A stretch of 18,084 nt of DNA, from contig CACVAR010000278.1 of NCBI GenBank assembly GCA_902727905.1, positions 1,442 to 19,525 of the forward strand, written 5' to 3'. Positions 16,001-18,084 of this stretch are shown here, one piece after another (positions within the stretch are counted from its first letter, which is position 1; each line of letters starts with the position of its first letter). Below the pieces are notes generated by a model. It was not told the DNA's origin and did not search any database. It worked only from the letters and a program-made list of their open reading frames with translations. The translations under genes and the position numbers were made by a program. Source of the stretch: an uncultured Sulfurovum sp. (GTDB lineage: Bacteria; Campylobacterota; Campylobacteria; Campylobacterales; Sulfurovaceae).

Positions 16001-18084
16001 TTTTTATCCAAGTATTGATGGTAACCTCATTGCTGAAAGGCATGTCAACTGTTCCTTGGATTTGTGTTTGATTAAAGTCAAATACAGGAGCATTAAGAAT
16101 TTTCCCATCAATTTGAGGTTGAACTCCATTGAGTGCTGTTAAGTGTTGGTTATATCCACTACTATCAAGAACTTCACCACTTGCACCAGTCCAATAACAC
16201 GAGTCAAAACGATATTCACCAACAAGTGTTGGTCCTAAGTCAACACAAGCACAATCTCTCGGTGAACCATCTAGGTTTGTGTTAGAAAGTTGTTGAGCAT
16301 ATAGAGAGTTAATCTCATCTACAGACATATCTCGGTCGAACATATAAAATTCATCAAAGTACCCAGAATAGGCAGCAACATTTATATTACTAGCATTGTC
16401 AAATGAACCGTCATAGTTTGCTTCACCCTCTAGTACACCATCCATGTAAAGTTTAACTTTATCACCGGTTGCATAAGTTACCGTTACAAATATCCATTCA
16501 GGGTTAGCTGAATTATAGACACGAGTTGAATTAATATTTGTCCCATCGGCTAGTTGTACTTGAACATTACCAGTAGTAGCAGTTAATGGATTAAATCCAA
16601 TGTTGAATGTACCTTTACTAACAGCTTTTTCGACACTGTCAACGCCACCACTATCATACATCCAAAAAGAGATGGTTCCATTGTCTTCATGGTATTCTGC
16701 TTGGTCAGTTATGGTCAGTCCTGAAACAGAGTATCCATCAATGGCATTACACATAATGGTACTGTTAGGTCGTTTTACAGAGGTTAACGTTGTGCTAATG
16801 TGGTTGCCAATTGATGAGTAATCCTGATACTTATTTCTTGATAAACAATCAAAACGATACTCAGCAATCTTTGCAACTGGAACTCTATCATCATTTATAA
16901 TAATAACAATAATGTCTTTTTTGTTACTTTCACCTTTATTGAAATTAGTTTTAGAGCTACTAGACTTGAATGAAGCTCTTTGTCTTTTTCTTGTTGATTT
17001 TGTACTGCTAACCTTACTCTCATCTGTATTTATGAAGGTTGCATCATCTTCTGTTGATAAACTTAAGGTAAATGGTTCATTACTCTCATAAGAAGTATCT
17101 CCTTGAACATAAATGCTAATCTTACCTTCTGTTTCTCCTTCTGGAATTTTAATGGTTAAAGGTACAAGCTCATCAGTTTTATGTTGTTTAGCTACTTTAT
17201 TATTTACTGGTTTGTTAGTAGAAACAGTTTTTTGATTTTTTGCACTTTTTCGTGTAATTAGAGGATACTTCTCATTAGGTGTCTTATTTAACTTTTTAAT
17301 ATAATACTCCTCATAACTACTGTATTTATCAGAATAATATTTTGAATATTTCCAGTAAGAGTATTTAAAAATACTCCAGAAGAAGTAATATCGTTTATAA
17401 GAGGTATTTGATTGATCATAAATACCTGTAGATTGATCTTCATCATCATTTAAAATTGTACCTGTAACGATAGTGTGACTTCCATGAAGTACAGCATTTA
17501 TAGGATCATGAATGGTTACTTCAAAAGTTTCATCTTCTTCAAAAGTATCATCTCCATTAATTGTATAACTGATGTTTACTACTTGTTCACCTGGTGCAAA
17601 ATAGACAGAACTTGTGTTTCGAGTAAAGTCTTCTCCTTCTGTTGCTGTAAGGTTTTTAGTTGAAACTTGTACCGTTACTCCTCCAACAGGAGCTTTTTTA
17701 TTTAATTCAACCTCAAATTCTAAGGTAGTCGTTTCTCCTTCATTTCCTTCAATAACTTCAGGTGTTCCTATTTCATGAAGATGGACATGATAGGCATTAG
17801 GGTTAGGAACCTCTAGAGTATCATTTGCTGTGCTACCACCAATACTTCCATTAGGATCCTCTGCAAAGAATTCAGCTACTTGTAAGTCAGCAAAGTCATT
17901 TTTATAAACTTGGTCTCCACTGGCGATGTACTCAATAGTAACACCACCTTTAGGAGCTACTTTATTTAATTTAATTGGGATGATGAATTCTGTTTCACCA
18001 CTGTCTCCTTCAAGCTTTTCTAAACCACTTACATCAATGGTTAAGTCATCTTCTACATGGTTATCTCTGTAATCAAAATCTGTT
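13047..18084 (-). CDS. Giant secreted Calx-beta/LamG adhesin-like protein, MshQ/PilY1-like position (5' end outside the window)
   Basis: The reading frame is open from the window edge to the stop at 13047-13049, giving at least 1678 residues. The ATG at 16754 is internal, since Calx-beta and LamG sequence continues unbroken upstream of it. Order from the N-terminal side: Calx-beta-like repeats (about 17800-18050 and 17440-17790, ending GTILNDDE); a Tyr/Lys-rich stretch (17301-17399) and Lys-rich linker; the second half of a Calx-beta domain with a basic Ser-rich insert (about 16890-17165, ending IINDD). Two LamG modules follow, each opened by V(A/G)EYRFD (about 16290-16868 and 15580-16230), then a complete Calx-beta domain (about 15184-15515, ending GTIVNDD). 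The last 700 residues resemble the C-terminal part of MshQ-like proteins (RPLAFDI, RPSPWLRYH), but I assign no family firmly. Calx-beta domains bind calcium and LamG domains bind glycans. It heads an overlapping cluster with three prepilins, which suggests a pilus-associated adhesin. Confidence 0.85.
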   Translation of the reverse strand, partial: TDFDYRDNHVEDDLTIDVSGLEKLEGDSGETEFIIPIKLNKVAPKGGVTIEYIASGDQVYKNDFADLQVAEFFAEDPNGSIGGSTANDTLEVPNPNAYHVHLHEIGTPEVIEGNEGETTTLEFEVELNKKAPVGGVTVQVSTKNLTATEGEDFTRNTSSVYFAPGEQVVNISYTINGDDTFEEDETFEVTIHDPINAVLHGSHTIVTGTILNDDEDQSTGIYDQSNTSYKRYYFFWSIFKYSYWKYSKYYSDKYSSYEEYYIKKLNKTPNEKYPLITRKSAKNQKTVSTNKPVNNKVAKQHKTDELVPLTIKIPEGETEGKISIYVQGDTSYESNEPFTLSLSTEDDATFINTDESKVSSTKSTRKRQRASFKSSSSKTNFNKGESNKKDIIVIIINDDRVPVAKIAEYRFDCLSRNKYQDYSSIGNHISTTLTSVKRPNSTIMCNAIDGYSVSGLTITDQAEYHEDNGTISFWMYDSGGVDSVEKAVSKGTFNIGFNPLTATTGNVQVQLADGTNINSTRVYNSANPEWIFVTVTYATGDKVKLYMDGVLEGEANYDGSFDNASNINVAAYSGYFDEFYMFDRDMSVDEINSLYAQQLSNTNLDGSPRDCACVDLGPTLVGEYRFDSCYWTGASGEVLDSSGYNQHLTALNGVQPQIDGKILNAPVFDFNQTQIQGTVDMPFSNEVTINTWIKTTENQAPGGEYVRLVELSRTGNFDYSTTLAYNTNGSSIRGWTTNEDNNRSATVTYDLGANGIHDGQWHMLTLTYSPGTISLYVDGDLKHTDATNIGDIADVKQINIGSYFNNNHHFNGSIDETLISDVALTATEIESIYTYTNDGKNWDGTDRNTSACSYSGISINDMAQREGDNGITKFDFTVSIDTAYPVNTSVSYVLHDGTATVADNDYIDDTQVITFLANDTTAQTISVDVVGDMTIEPNETFTVELVNPVLLTLTDGEGVGTIVNDDAPTFTIERNVIGDKYPPEKMLYEYKREFYTQLSNTDFDYSIVSYDSDQTLNKEYPLENVTLKVELYDQNSTNNDLLYQEYIYWDHNESRKKIDAANSYVNDLIIDRVTRNAQFQVSCLLDENGSLYYGDHRANFENTLTTNNLHNGRGYSDDFAIRPLAFDINITDTSTYGNSEYKSNRNNDKVSLASEYAYEIHTQAVKSPNALANYYKTISPKELNVTLSFDETNTTNCADSSDIDFINTGKFNKLFSNGQVSHDFSHYNVGNYHFEIQDINWTSTDKDKDENITLDGCIRNSVSNTLTNGMYGCNIGSNVNTDFNNVAIEFEAYEFNLTNTTLKNINDSGEKYVYMGDLNLSYQQMGVELFTDVIAQGKNHTKLTNFTDSCVAKNVPLNLNYMISTDSEDNVPSYSDILTREGTSQSFKRIILLNDINPSEAEVTHLDTEFNVPATAFLNTNEGNSSIRILYNVDKNLSETMNPIDVNFLTIDANATESEAKREGEDNIAVEADNTGIIADTIINGNSERKFYFTRVAPDMENYPESYDLNQSTPLSVEIFCDLNRTWCADMVPSSIGLNSKHTKYGWYTARNHVTPIDGTITQLVAQKHRDYVLDISPDITINPTDTNLSINRGRYADVMTSYNGNALNNDATASVGVTVIIRPSPWLRYHDDPTREGDPFYNVIYKNNNFGTISGIGQSGHGIDIQANDKEPKRLSW

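Noticed and set aside
16600..16754. ATG at 16754 as the start of the large minus-strand gene
   Set aside because: The same frame is open to the window edge at 18084, with YRFD/LamG and Calx-beta sequence continuing upstream; this ATG is inside the first LamG module.
17290..17425. Compensating frameshifts as the source of the Tyr-rich segment
   Set aside because: The +1 frame looks more ordinary but stops at about 17288, and the observed frame stays open across the whole gene with similar Ser/Lys-rich inserts further on. Kept as a caveat rather than a call.
1..18084. tRNA, rRNA, CRISPR array, transposase or prophage genes
   Set aside because: No cloverleaf-like sequence, regular spaced repeats or matching proteins were seen; only the small REPIN-like element suggests mobility.

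Overview
The window is AT-rich DNA from a member of the Campylobacterota (Epsilonproteobacteria), most likely a free-living Sulfurimonas- or Sulfurovum-like organism. The assignment rests on the futalosine-pathway gene mqnC, a short RecG, prepilins starting with a KKAFSLIE-type motif, a kinase with an HQWRQPL H-box, and low-GC codon use. No tRNA, rRNA, CRISPR array or transposase gene was seen.

Layout. Positions 71-523 (+) encode NusB. Positions 533 to about 3094 (-) encode a hybrid sensor kinase with two periplasmic substrate-binding modules. Positions 3223-5595 (+) hold mqnC and a tightly linked M16 peptidase homologue that lacks the zinc motif. Positions 5614 to about 7572 (-) encode a REC-PAS-degenerate GGDEF-EAL protein, a likely c-di-GMP phosphodiesterase. 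Positions 7796-9580 (+) encode RecG from a TTG start. A REPIN-like hairpin overlaps the recG stop codon (9577-9639). A DUF454/YbaN membrane protein (9651-10016) and long-form HPF (10081-10611) follow on the minus strand, with a perfect 28-bp palindrome between them. From 18084 down to 10773 (-) lies one overlapping gene cluster: a giant secreted Calx-beta/LamG protein, open at the window edge, and three minor prepilin-like proteins.

How the genes work together. The adhesin-prepilin cluster is the most interesting system. All of its gene junctions overlap (7, 1 and 4 nt). The arrangement recalls PilY1 with PilV/W/X, or MshQ with the MSHA minor pilins, and suggests a large lectin-like tip protein mounted on a pseudopilus. 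Its N-terminal half carries a striking Tyr/Lys-rich stretch (17 of 33 residues aromatic) where the first half of a Calx-beta domain would be expected.

The sensor kinase and the REC-EAL protein are both orphans on the same strand. In both, the conserved N-terminus extends well upstream of the first in-frame ATG, yet no ATG, GTG or TTG is available there. They either start at ATT/ATC or have lost their start codons.
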